This document shows, in pieces, positions 8,494 through 17,196 of a stretch of DNA of 64,000 bases (positions within the stretch are counted from its first letter, which is position 1; every line of letters begins with the position of its first letter). The stretch is from an uncultured Clostridia bacterium (GTDB lineage Bacteria; Bacillota; Clostridia; Oscillospirales; Acutalibacteraceae), in assembly GCA_947630835.1 (NCBI GenBank), contig CANRIZ010000010.1:1-64000 (forward strand), written 5' to 3'. A program made the position numbers and the translations under genes. Under the pieces are notes generated by a model that saw only the letters and a program-made list of their open reading frames with translations, did not search any database and was not told the DNA's origin.

Positions 8494-8832
8494 TTATACA
8501 AGCTTTTCGTTTAAATTACTGCCGCTTAAAACATGGAAATGAAGATGCTTTACCGTTTGACCCGCGCCCTCGCCGCAGTTTGTAATAACCCTGTAGGAGT
8601 CAAGCTGCATTTCATAGGAAAGCTCCGCTATAACCTTGAAAATATGCGCCACAACCGCAGAATTGCTTTCGTCAATATCCTTGGCGCAGGGTATGTGCTC
8701 CTTGGGGATTACAAGGAAATGAACCTCCGCTTGGGGATTAATATCGTAAAACGAATAGCATATCTCGTCTTCATATATTTTTTTTGAAGGAATATCGCCG
8801 GAAATTATTTTGCAAAAAATACAATCATTCAT
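8494..8832 (-). CDS. HIT family nucleotide-binding protein
   Basis: A 112-aa protein beginning MNDCIFCKIISGDIPSKKIYED, with two N-terminal cysteines and the HIT signature HLHFHVLSG near residue 97 (histidine triad HxHxH). HIT proteins of this HinT-like type hydrolyse adenosine phosphoramidates or aminoacyl-AMPs. That activity would fit its place right behind alaS, though this is inference. It ends 4 bases before comEC begins. Length matches the family. Confidence 0.92.
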   Translation of the reverse strand: MNDCIFCKIISGDIPSKKIYEDEICYSFYDINPQAEVHFLVIPKEHIPCAKDIDESNSAVVAHIFKVIAELSYEMQLDSYRVITNCGEGAGQTVKHLHFHVLSGSNLNEKLV

Positions 8833-8841
8833 AAGCTTACC

Positions 8842-11484
8842 TCATTTAATCATTTTTTCTATAATTTCACGAGCGCCGTCGAGAGCTTCCGAAATCTTTG
8901 AAATATCCTTAGCTCCCGCCATTGCGCTGTCGGGCTTTCCGCCGCCGTTGCCGTTTGCAAGCTTTGCAACCTCGCGCACGATGTTACCCGCATGAGCGCC
9001 CTTTGCCATAGCCGATTTTCCCGCAGAGCATGCAAAAGAGCAAGAACCCTTTTCCGAATTTCTGCCCGCAAAGAGGGCTATTGTGTTATCCCCGAATTCC
9101 TTAGCCTTGTCGCACATGGAACGAAGGGCGTTTGCGTCCGCCTCGCCGAGATCCGAAATAACAAGCTTTATTCCGTTTATTTCGACTGCCGATTTCATAA
9201 GGTCGGAGGCTTTGGAGGCGGCAATTTGCGATTTAAGGGCTTCAAGCTCCTTTTGCGCCTTTGCAAGCTCCGCAACCGTGGAAGCGGCCTTTTTAACAAC
9301 GTCGGAAACGTTTGAAATTTTCAGCGCCGAAGCGGCGTCGGCAATTTCTCCGTTGAGCTTGTCTATATATTTCATTACGTTATATCCCGTAACGGCAACT
9401 ATACGCCTTACGCCCGAAGCAACCGAGGATTCCGACGCTATCTTAAACAGCCCGAGGTTGCCCGTGTTGCCCGCGTGAGTACCTCCGCAAAGCTCTGTAG
9501 AAAAATCTCCCGCCTTTACAACCCTTACAATATCGCCGTATTTTTCGCCGAAAAGAGCCATGGCGCCGAGCTTTTTCGCCTCGTCAATGGGCATTTCGGA
9601 GGTTACGACGGGAACGGCAGCCAAAATATAGGAGTTAACCTCGTTTTCAACGTTCTTTAATTCCTCTGCCGTAAGGGCGGAAAAATGAGTAAAGTCAAAG
9701 CGGACTTCTTCCGCGTTTACAAGCTGACCTGCCTGCTCGACGTGACTGCCGAGTATTTTCCTTAAAGCCGCCTGGAGAAGATGCGCCGCGGTATGGTTTC
9801 TCATCGTCGCCTCTCTCAACGGTCTGTCAACCTCCGCCGTTACCCTGTCGCCGAGCTTCACCGACTCGCCATCAACGAGCTCGCCGCAGTGAAGAATTAC
9901 GCCCTCCGGCGTTTTTGTTGTTGAGCTTACCTTAAAAACAAAGCCTTCGCCCTTAATAACGCCGCTGTCGCCGACCTGACCGCCGCTTTCGGCGTAAAAT
10001 GCCGTTTTGTCAAGCACAAGTGTAATATCACCGTCGTCGCGGGAGGCAAAATCCCTTAACTTTGAGCCTGTAATGATGGCTTTAACGCAGGAATTACAGC
10101 TAAATTCCGAATAGCCCGTAAATTCGGTTTTTTCCATATCCTTGGTTGCGCTTCCCGCGCCTTCCCATGCCTCTGCGCCGGCACCCTTATGCGCCGCCCT
10201 CGCACGAAGCTTTTGCTCCTTTACAAGCAGGGCCCATTTTTCCTCGTCAACGGTAAGGCCCTTTTCCGCAAGCAGCTCCTTGGTAAGGTCTATTGGGAAA
10301 CCGTAGGTGTCGGAAAGCTTAAAAGCGTCCTCGCCGCTCAATACTTTACCGTCAAGATTTTCAATCATCTGATTAAAAATCAAAAGGCCCGTATCAATGG
10401 TTTTTGCGAAGCTTTCCTCCTCGGCTTTTATGACGTTAATTATAAAATCGTGCTTTTCCGCAAGCGACGGATAAGCAAGCTTGTTTTCGTTTATAACCGT
10501 TTCCGCAACCTTATACAGGAAAGTGCCCTCAATCCCCAAAAGTCTGCCGTGGCGGGCGGCTCTCCTCAAAAGCCTGCGAAGCACATAGCCTCTGCCTTCG
10601 TTAGAGGGCATTACTCCGTCGCCTATCATCATGGTAGTGCTTCTTATATGGTCTGTTATAACACGAAGCGAAACGTCGCTTGCGGCATTTTTGTGATATT
10701 CGATACCCGAGATTTCAATTATATGCTTCATAATGTTTTGGAAGGTATCGACCTCAAAGATGTTGTCAACGTCCTGACAGATGCACGCAAGCCTTTCAAG
10801 CCCCATACCCGTGTCTATATTCGGGTGTGCGAGCCTTGTGTAATTGTTGTTTCCGTCGTTTTCAAACTGCGTAAATACAAGGTTCCAAAATTCTATATAC
10901 CTGTCGCATTCACAGCCTACCTTGCAGTCGGGCTTACCGCAGCCGTATTTTTCGCCCCTGTCGTAGTAAATTTCCGAACACGGACCGCAAGGGCCTGCGC
11001 CGTGCTCCCAAAAGTTGTCCTCCTTGCCGAAGCGAACCATATGCGAGGGGTCAATGCCTATATCCTTCGTCCATATGTCGTAAGCCTCGTCGTCCTCCTC
11101 GTAAACGCTGATATAAAGCCTTTCGGGATCCATTTCCATAACCTTGGTGCAAAATTCCCAAGCCCACGGTATAACTTCCTTTTTAAAGTAATCCCCGAAC
11201 GAGAAATTGCCGAGCATTTCAAAGTAAGTTCCGTGCCTTGCGGTTTTGCCGACGTTTTCGATGTCGGGAGTCCTAATACATTTTTGGCAGGTAGTCACCC
11301 TTTTTTTCGGAGGGGTAATTTCACCCGTAAAATACTTTTTCATAGGAGCCATACCCGAATTTATAAGCAGTAGGCTCTTATCGTTATTCGGAATAAGGGA
11401 AAAGCTTTCAAGCCTTAAATGACCCTTCGATTGAAAAAAGCTGAGATATTTTTCCCTTAATTCGTTAAGTCCTGTCCATTCCAT
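8842..11484 (-). CDS. alaS: Alanyl-tRNA synthetase
   Basis: An 880-aa class II aminoacyl-tRNA synthetase. Visible parts are the catalytic core (MEWTGLNELREKYLSFFQSK, GMAPMKKYF, the CxxC region), the editing domain with MRNHTAAHLLQAAL (HxxxH zinc site near residue 570) and ELCGGTHAGNTG, and the C-terminal alanine-rich DHHA1 domain ending GGGGKPDSAMAGA-like (seen as GNGGGKPDSAMAGA). I place the start at ATG 11484, because AGGAG lies 11 bases upstream; an in-frame ATG at 11502 overlaps that Shine-Dalgarno and has none of its own. It heads the minus-strand run of HIT, comEC, holA and Toprim genes. No T-box leader is seen in the short upstream region. Confidence 0.96.
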   Translation of the reverse strand: MEWTGLNELREKYLSFFQSKGHLRLESFSLIPNNDKSLLLINSGMAPMKKYFTGEITPPKKRVTTCQKCIRTPDIENVGKTARHGTYFEMLGNFSFGDYFKKEVIPWAWEFCTKVMEMDPERLYISVYEEDDEAYDIWTKDIGIDPSHMVRFGKEDNFWEHGAGPCGPCSEIYYDRGEKYGCGKPDCKVGCECDRYIEFWNLVFTQFENDGNNNYTRLAHPNIDTGMGLERLACICQDVDNIFEVDTFQNIMKHIIEISGIEYHKNAASDVSLRVITDHIRSTTMMIGDGVMPSNEGRGYVLRRLLRRAARHGRLLGIEGTFLYKVAETVINENKLAYPSLAEKHDFIINVIKAEEESFAKTIDTGLLIFNQMIENLDGKVLSGEDAFKLSDTYGFPIDLTKELLAEKGLTVDEEKWALLVKEQKLRARAAHKGAGAEAWEGAGSATKDMEKTEFTGYSEFSCNSCVKAIITGSKLRDFASRDDGDITLVLDKTAFYAESGGQVGDSGVIKGEGFVFKVSSTTKTPEGVILHCGELVDGESVKLGDRVTAEVDRPLREATMRNHTAAHLLQAALRKILGSHVEQAGQLVNAEEVRFDFTHFSALTAEELKNVENEVNSYILAAVPVVTSEMPIDEAKKLGAMALFGEKYGDIVRVVKAGDFSTELCGGTHAGNTGNLGLFKIASESSVASGVRRIVAVTGYNVMKYIDKLNGEIADAASALKISNVSDVVKKAASTVAELAKAQKELEALKSQIAASKASDLMKSAVEINGIKLVISDLGEADANALRSMCDKAKEFGDNTIALFAGRNSEKGSCSFACSAGKSAMAKGAHAGNIVREVAKLANGNGGGKPDSAMAGAKDISKISEALDGAREIIEKMIK

Positions 11485-11610
11485 ATTGTGCTGTCTCCTC
11501 ATATGAAAACTGCGTATTTACAATTCCCAATATATATAATCTTAAAAATTATACATTTTTAAACGAATGTTGTCAATATCCCGCTTTACCGGCTTCCAAA
11601 ATAAAAAGTC

Positions 11611-11639
11611 TTGTTTTATCGGGCGGTTTGTTATATAAT
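11611..11639 (+). promoter_or_regulatory. Sigma-A promoter for the histidine kinase operon
   Basis: TTGTTT (11611-11616), 17-bp spacer, TATAAT (11634-11639). It lies inside the longest open frame of the kinase and so argues for the downstream TTG start at 11674. Confidence 0.7.
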
Positions 11640-11673
11640 TAAATTGTATTTGCATTTGAAAGGGGAGGGTTCG

Positions 11674-13647
11674 TTGGGCAGGCTTGTTCAAAGGCTTAAA
11701 GGCAGGGCGAAATCAAACCTGCTTTTGGTTTTAACCGTTTTGTTGGTTCTTGCCGTTGTGCTTACCGTTTTGTTTGCGGGCAATTATCTTGTAAACAGGG
11801 ACAACTGCGGGGACGAAAATGCGGTTTACGACCTTTCCGGCATTGACTTTGACAGCGGTAAAAAGGTTTATCTCAACGGCAGATGGGAGCTTTTTCACGG
11901 CAGTCTGACGGTAAGCGATCCCGAAAACGCGTCTGATGTTTCAACGTTTTACGACGTTCCCAAGTCCTGGTCGAGCGTAATTTCGGAGGCGGGGACTTAC
12001 GAAAACGGCGGCGCGGCCTCTTATAAATGCGTTATCAAAAATATTGACGCCGAAGATTACCTGACCGTCTATATTCCGAACATCACAAGCGCTTACAGAA
12101 TTTTCATAAACGGAACGCCGGTGACCTCGAGCGGCGTCGTTTCCGAGGACCTTAACGAAACCTGGTCTGCTCCGTCGCATAATTCCCTCCCGTTTTTGCT
12201 TGAAAAGGGCGAAGAATACGAGATGGTAATCGAGGTGTCGGCGCAGAAAAGCTCCGGTATTTATATGCCCGTTGTGCTTTCAAATTACGGCGCGGAAAAC
12301 ATATACGAAAATTCCGCTATAGCGCTCAGGTATATTTTATGCGGTATAGTTTTATTCTGCGCGGCGCTTTTTATAGTTTTGAAATATTCGGTAAACAAAG
12401 AGCTTTATTCCTTATGGCTGCCTGCGCTTGCGTTTGTTATGGCAATAAGAATAGTTATCACGAACGAAGGCTTTATGGTTTTACAGCCACTGCTTTTTAA
12501 TTTGAGCTTTGAGGACGTCAGCGTTTTTGTTTTTGCTTCAACGTATATCATTAAGCTTATTTCCCTTATTTATATAACCAAATGCTTTAACATAAAGGTA
12601 AAGGACAGCGTATTTGCGGTTTTCTGCCTGCTGTTTTTGGCGGCGGCGATAGGTATGAACTATTTGCCCAATTCGATTTTTGACACTTATTATTACCTTA
12701 CCTTAAATCTTTTCTCGTCGATAATAGACATTTTTATTATAAACAGGCTTTGTATGGAAATATGCAAAAAGAGGGAGTACGCGCTGCTGTACCTGCTGTC
12801 GTATCTGTTTATAACGGTGGGAGTTGCGGTAGATACCTTTTATTCAAACGGCATACTTTTGCCTGCGCTGTCGGTATTTATGCCCGCCTGCTTTGCGGCG
12901 TTTGTCCTGATAACCGTTTTAATTCACGCAAGGCGAATAAAAAAACTGCACGATTTTGCTCTTGCGTCAAAACAGCTTGAAATCGAGCTTGAAAGCGCAA
13001 ATACCGCAATAATGCTTTCCCAAATTCAACCGCACTTTCTCTACAACGCTCTCAATACAATAAAATCGCTTATAAAAAGAGATCCCGCAAAGGCGGAAAC
13101 GGCTATTATCGACTTTTCCCGGTATCTGAGAAATAATATGGACAGCCTCTCAAAATCCGATCCCGTTCCCATTTCCGAGGAGCTTGACCATATTAAAAAA
13201 TATTGCGGCATAGAGCAGCTTCGCTTCGGCGATAAGCTTGAAATTTTTTACGATATCGAATGTACCGATTTTTACGTTCCGGTTTTAAGCGTTCAGCCCT
13301 TAGTCGAGAACGCCATTAAGCACGGGGTAACAAAAAAGGCGCAGGGCGGCTCGGTTACCGTTTCCTCGTTTGAGGATGAAAAAAATTACTACGTTTCGGT
13401 TGAGGACGACGGAGTAGGGTTCGACGTTAACTGCCTGAAGGCGGACAATTCAAAAAGCCACGTCGGGCTTGAAAATATCACAAAGCGCTTTAATACTATA
13501 ATGGGAGCCGAGGTTGAGGTCAACAGCGAGGTCGGCAAGGGTACAAAAGTAAAGGTAAGGCTTCCCAAGGACAGGAACGTAAAAACCTTAAAGGAAAGTC
13601 TAAACCGGATAAGCGTTGAAAATCTTATTGAGGAGATGAATATATGA
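11674..13647 (+). CDS. LytS-type sensor histidine kinase with 7TM sensor module
   Basis: A 657-aa membrane kinase. One hydrophobic segment near residues 14-40 precedes an extracellular domain of about 170 residues (KVYLNGRWELFHG onward, carbohydrate-binding-like beta sandwich), then roughly seven membrane segments (residues about 215-415), as in 7TMR-DISM receptors. The cytoplasmic part has the LytS/YehU-type histidine box LSQIQPHFLYNALNTIKSL (about 447-465), VQPLVENAIKHG (N box) and VEDDGVGFD (G box). I start at TTG 11674, preceded by AGGGGAGGG and downstream of a good promoter. The response regulator gene overlaps its end by 4 bases, so the two form a two-component system; the ligand is unknown. 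Confidence 0.88.
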   Translation: MGRLVQRLKGRAKSNLLLVLTVLLVLAVVLTVLFAGNYLVNRDNCGDENAVYDLSGIDFDSGKKVYLNGRWELFHGSLTVSDPENASDVSTFYDVPKSWSSVISEAGTYENGGAASYKCVIKNIDAEDYLTVYIPNITSAYRIFINGTPVTSSGVVSEDLNETWSAPSHNSLPFLLEKGEEYEMVIEVSAQKSSGIYMPVVLSNYGAENIYENSAIALRYILCGIVLFCAALFIVLKYSVNKELYSLWLPALAFVMAIRIVITNEGFMVLQPLLFNLSFEDVSVFVFASTYIIKLISLIYITKCFNIKVKDSVFAVFCLLFLAAAIGMNYLPNSIFDTYYYLTLNLFSSIIDIFIINRLCMEICKKREYALLYLLSYLFITVGVAVDTFYSNGILLPALSVFMPACFAAFVLITVLIHARRIKKLHDFALASKQLEIELESANTAIMLSQIQPHFLYNALNTIKSLIKRDPAKAETAIIDFSRYLRNNMDSLSKSDPVPISEELDHIKKYCGIEQLRFGDKLEIFYDIECTDFYVPVLSVQPLVENAIKHGVTKKAQGGSVTVSSFEDEKNYYVSVEDDGVGFDVNCLKADNSKSHVGLENITKRFNTIMGAEVEVNSEVGKGTKVKVRLPKDRNVKTLKESLNRISVENLIEEMNI

Positions 13648-14447
13648 ACATAATCGCAGTTGACGATGAAAGGCTCGTATTGGAGGATTTAAAGGATATC
13701 TGCTCGGAAATCAAAACCGTTAAAAGAATAAATACTTTTTCAAATCCGGCGGACGCCCTTGAATTCGCCGCTATGAACAGCGATATAGACGTCGCCTTCC
13801 TTGACATTGAGATGCCCGTAATGACCGGGCTGGAGCTTGCAAAAAGGCTCAACAGGCTTATTCCCGATATAAAAATTATTTTTGTCACGGGCTTTAAGGA
13901 ATATGCTTACGACGCATTTTCCGTAAACGCCATAGGCTATATTTTGAAGCCGTTTTCTTCCGATATGGTAAAAAAAGAGCTTGATAAGGCAAGCCCCGAC
14001 GGAGCGCGTCCAAAGTCAAGGGTGGTAATAAAAACCTTCGGCTATTTTGATGTTTTTGTCGACGACAAGCCCGTTTATTTTTCCTCCTCGAAATCAAAGG
14101 AACTGCTTGCTCTGCTCGTTGACAGGCAGGGAGGCTCCGTAAGCACGGAAAATGCGGTCGGCATTTTATGGCCGGAAAGGGATTACGACGAAACGGTGCA
14201 GTCGCTTTTCAGAAAGGTTTTAAAAAGCCTGAGAACAGCTCTTGCGGACGCGGGTATTTCGGATATCCTCATAGACGTAAGAAACCAGAGAAGCGTTGAC
14301 GTTTCTAAGTTTGACTGCGATTATTATCGCCTTTTAAAACGCAGCGAAGCGGCTATAAACGCCTTTGCGGGCGAGTATATGACCGGTTACGCCTGGGCGG
14401 GCAATACCAAGAGATATATCGAAAAAATCGAGGAGTCAAACCTATAA
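13644..14447 (+). CDS. Response regulator with SARP/OmpR-like C-terminal DNA-binding domain
   Basis: A 267-aa protein. Residues 1-120 form a receiver domain: acidic pocket VDDE near residue 5, phosphorylatable Asp in AFLDIEMPVMTG near 54, and conserved Lys in YILKPFSSDM near 104. The C-terminal part, from VVIKTFGYFDVFVDDKPV, is a winged-helix domain like that of SARP/DnrI regulators (SSKSKELLALLVDRQGG, then LWPERDYDETVQSLFRKVLKSL). LytS-type kinases usually pair with LytTR regulators, so this pairing is less common. The ATGA overlap with the kinase gene marks it as its partner. Targets are not visible. Confidence 0.87.
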   Translation: MNIIAVDDERLVLEDLKDICSEIKTVKRINTFSNPADALEFAAMNSDIDVAFLDIEMPVMTGLELAKRLNRLIPDIKIIFVTGFKEYAYDAFSVNAIGYILKPFSSDMVKKELDKASPDGARPKSRVVIKTFGYFDVFVDDKPVYFSSSKSKELLALLVDRQGGSVSTENAVGILWPERDYDETVQSLFRKVLKSLRTALADAGISDILIDVRNQRSVDVSKFDCDYYRLLKRSEAAINAFAGEYMTGYAWAGNTKRYIEKIEESNL

Positions 14448-14485
14448 CGGGTTTTAACCGAAAACCTTCTCCGCTTAGGCCGTTG

Positions 14486-14514
14486 TTGAAATTTTCGGCT
14501 GTCGGCGGTAAAAT
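14486..14514 (+). promoter_or_regulatory. Sigma-A promoter upstream of the apgM-like gene
   Basis: TTGAAA (14486-14491), 17-bp spacer, TAAAAT (14509-14514), about 30 bases before the ATG at 14547. Confidence 0.65.
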
Positions 14515-14546
14515 ATTCTGTAATTTAATTTTTGGAGTGAAAGCTT

Positions 14547-15755
14547 ATGAAATATGTTGTAGTTTTGTATGACGGTATGGCGGATTATCCCGTACCGCAG
14601 CTCGGCGGAAAAACGCCCATGGAGGTTGCCTGCAAGCCTAATTTCGATTCCCTCGGAAAGAGGTCTGTCGTAGGGCTTGTTAAAACCGTACCGGACGGTA
14701 TGAAGCCCGGCAGCGACGTTGCTAATATGAGCGTTATGGGATTTGACCCGTCAATTTACTATACGGGCAGAAGCCCTCTTGAAGCGGCAAGCATAGGCGT
14801 TGATTTAAAGGATACCGACGTTACGCTGCGTTTAAATACCGTAACGCTGTCCGACGAGGAAAAATTTGAGGAAAAAACCATGGTCGATTATTGCGCGGGC
14901 GATATTTCAACCGAGGAAGCGCGGCAGATAATAAATACGGTCGGGGAGCATTTCGGCTCGGATATTTATAAATTTTACAGCGGGGTAAGCTACCGCCACT
15001 GCCTTGTTTGGAACGGCGGAACCACAGATCTCGGCAATATGACGCCTCCCCACGATATTTCCGGCAAGGTGATAGGCGAGTATCTTTCAAAAAGCGAAAA
15101 TGCCGCCGAGCTTATCCGTATGATGAAGGAAAGCTGCGATTTGCTTAAAAACCACCCCGTAAACCTTAAAAGAATTGAGCAGGGTAAAAGACCGGCAAAC
15201 GCAATTTGGCTTTGGGGCGAGGGCAAAAAGCCGGCTCTGTCGCCGTTCGAGGAGCTTTACTCAATGAAAGGCGCGGTCGTTTCCGCCGTCGATTTGCTCA
15301 AAGGCATAGCAAAGTGCGCCAAAATGGAAGCGCCCGAGGTTGAGGGGGCTACCGGTTATATAGATACAAATTTCGAGGGAAAGGCAAGAGCGGGCGTTCA
15401 GGCGCTTAAAAACGGCTGCGATTACGTTTACATTCATTTTGAAGCTCCCGACGAATGCGGTCACAGAAGAGAGCCCCAAAACAAGGTAAAGTCGATAGAG
15501 TTAATCGACAGTCGGGTTCTTCCCATTATTTTGGAAGGGCTTAAGGAATACGACGATTATAAAATTATGATTTTGCCCGACCACCCGACTCCCATAGCTA
15601 CGGCGACGCACGCTTCCGACCCGGTTCCGTTTATGATTTACCATAAGAACAAAGAGGTTGCGGGCGTTGAAAGCGTAAACGAGGAGAGCGCCAAGGCTAC
15701 CGGTATTTTTGTTAAAAGCGGCGTAGAACTTATGAAAAAGCTTTTGGAGGAATAA
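14547..15755 (+). CDS. apgM: ApgM-type cofactor-independent phosphoglycerate mutase family protein
   Basis: A 402-aa alkaline-phosphatase-superfamily protein. The start MKYVVVLYDGMADYPVPQLG supplies the first metal-binding Asp; GSDVANMSVMGFDP carries the family's serine region, and ILPDHPTPIATATHASDPVPF the C-terminal metal ligands. In archaea ApgM interconverts 2- and 3-phosphoglycerate. Bacterial relatives have been proposed to act as an alternative homoserine kinase (ThrB2), and here the gene is 3 bases from an O-acetylhomoserine sulfhydrylase, so either role is possible. SD TTTGGAGTG precedes the ATG. Confidence 0.82.
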   Translation: MKYVVVLYDGMADYPVPQLGGKTPMEVACKPNFDSLGKRSVVGLVKTVPDGMKPGSDVANMSVMGFDPSIYYTGRSPLEAASIGVDLKDTDVTLRLNTVTLSDEEKFEEKTMVDYCAGDISTEEARQIINTVGEHFGSDIYKFYSGVSYRHCLVWNGGTTDLGNMTPPHDISGKVIGEYLSKSENAAELIRMMKESCDLLKNHPVNLKRIEQGKRPANAIWLWGEGKKPALSPFEELYSMKGAVVSAVDLLKGIAKCAKMEAPEVEGATGYIDTNFEGKARAGVQALKNGCDYVYIHFEAPDECGHRREPQNKVKSIELIDSRVLPIILEGLKEYDDYKIMILPDHPTPIATATHASDPVPFMIYHKNKEVAGVESVNEESAKATGIFVKSGVELMKKLLEE

Positions 15756-15758
15756 AAA

Positions 15759-17042
15759 ATGGGATTTGACCCTAATCAGAAAATAGAAACAAAATGCGTA
15801 CAGGGCGGCTGGCAGCCGAAAAGCGGTGAGCCGAGGGTGCTGCCCATTTACCAAAGCACCACGTTTAAATACGATACTTCGGCGGATATGGCAAAGCTTT
15901 TTGACCTCCAACCCGGTTATATGTACACCCGTCTTGCCAATCCCACAAACGACTTCGTAGCTTCAAAAATAGCGTCCCTTGAGGGCGGATGCGCGGCGGT
16001 TTTAACCTCGTCGGGGCAGGCGGCAAATTTCTTCGCCCTTATTAATATACTCGGCGCGGGAGATCATTTTATCAGCTCCTCTACAATTTACGGCGGCACG
16101 TTTAATCTGTTTAACGTGACGATGCGTAAAATCGGTATCGACGTAACCTTCGTTGACCCGAGGGCGTCCGAGGAGGAGCTTGCAAAGGCGTTTAAACCCA
16201 ATACCAAGGCGGTTTTCGGCGAAACGGTTGCAAACCCGTCTCTCGACGTTTTGGATATTGAAAAATTCGCGCGTTTGGCTCATTCCCACGCCGTACCGCT
16301 TATAATAGACAACACCTTCCCCACGCCTATAAATTGCCGCCCGATTGAATGGGGAGCGGATATTGTAACCCACTCCACCACAAAGTATATGGAGGGTCAC
16401 GCTTCAACTATCGGCGGCTGTGTTGTTGACAGCGGCAATTTCGACTGGTTCGCAGACGGCAAATATCCCTGTATGACCGAACCCGACGAAAGCTATCACG
16501 GCGCAACCTACGCAAAGGATTTCGGAAAAGCCGGGTATATCACAAAAATTGTAGCGCAGCTTTTGCGCGATTACGGTTCAACGCCGTCGCCGTTTAATGC
16601 TTTTCTGCTGAATTTGGGGCTTGAAAGCCTCGCGGTAAGGGTTGAAAGGCATTGCCAAAACGCTCTTAAAGTAGCCGAGTACCTTGAAAACAACGATAAA
16701 ATTTCTTGGGTAAACTATCCCGGTCTTAAAACGAGTAAAGATTATGAGCTTGCCGAAAAGTATATGCCGAACGGCACCTGCGGCGTAATTTCGTTCGGAG
16801 TAAAGGGCGGCAGGGCAAAGGCGGAGGAGTTTATGAACAATCTAAGGCTCGCCGCAATCGTTACCCATGTCGCGGACGCAAGAACCTGCGTACTGCATCC
16901 CGCCTCGTCAACTCACAGACAGCTCTCCGATAAAGAGCTTGTCGAATGCGGAGTAACTCCCGACCTCGTAAGGTTTTCGGTAGGTATTGAAAATGTTGAC
17001 GACATTATTGCCGATATCGAACAGGCGCTTTCAAAAATATAG
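15759..17042 (+). CDS. metY: O-acetylhomoserine aminocarboxypropyltransferase (sulfhydrylase)
   Basis: A 427-aa PLP enzyme of the Cys/Met metabolism family; it makes homocysteine from O-acetylhomoserine and sulfide. Recognised by the N-terminal TKCVQGGWQPKSGEPRVLPI, YTRLANPTNDF, ALTSSGQAA-like (here LTSSGQAANFF), the Asp of VPLIIDNTFPTP and the PLP-lysine region THSTTKYMEGHA near residue 208. Length and insert pattern fit MetY rather than MetB/MetC. It follows the ApgM-like gene by 3 bases, has its own SD (GGAGGAATAA), and ends at a strong terminator. Confidence 0.93.
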   Translation: MGFDPNQKIETKCVQGGWQPKSGEPRVLPIYQSTTFKYDTSADMAKLFDLQPGYMYTRLANPTNDFVASKIASLEGGCAAVLTSSGQAANFFALINILGAGDHFISSSTIYGGTFNLFNVTMRKIGIDVTFVDPRASEEELAKAFKPNTKAVFGETVANPSLDVLDIEKFARLAHSHAVPLIIDNTFPTPINCRPIEWGADIVTHSTTKYMEGHASTIGGCVVDSGNFDWFADGKYPCMTEPDESYHGATYAKDFGKAGYITKIVAQLLRDYGSTPSPFNAFLLNLGLESLAVRVERHCQNALKVAEYLENNDKISWVNYPGLKTSKDYELAEKYMPNGTCGVISFGVKGGRAKAEEFMNNLRLAAIVTHVADARTCVLHPASSTHRQLSDKELVECGVTPDLVRFSVGIENVDDIIADIEQALSKI

Positions 17043-17057
17043 TCGTAAGCAAAGCTC

Positions 17058-17090
17058 GGCGGGAATAAAACTCCCGCCATTTTTATTTTA
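17058..17090 (+). terminator. Terminator after metY
   Basis: GGCGGGA (17058-17064) pairs with TCCCGCC (17072-17078), followed by ATTTTTATTTT. Confidence 0.9.
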
Positions 17091-17196
17091 CAAAAATTTA
17101 CAATATTTTAACCAATTTTGATTTAGAATTATATATAATGGATTTGAAATGATTTTCGATTTTTAAATTATTCCCGAAAGAAAGGTGAAACGGATA

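Noticed and set aside
10189-11373. Open frame of 394 codons on the plus strand
   Set aside because: It lies wholly antisense to alaS and has no family features or SD; it is a by-product of the codon use of alaS.
11503-11610. T-box leader for alaS
   Set aside because: The upstream region on the minus strand is only about 100 bases, lacks a T-box sequence and holds the promoter of the divergent kinase.
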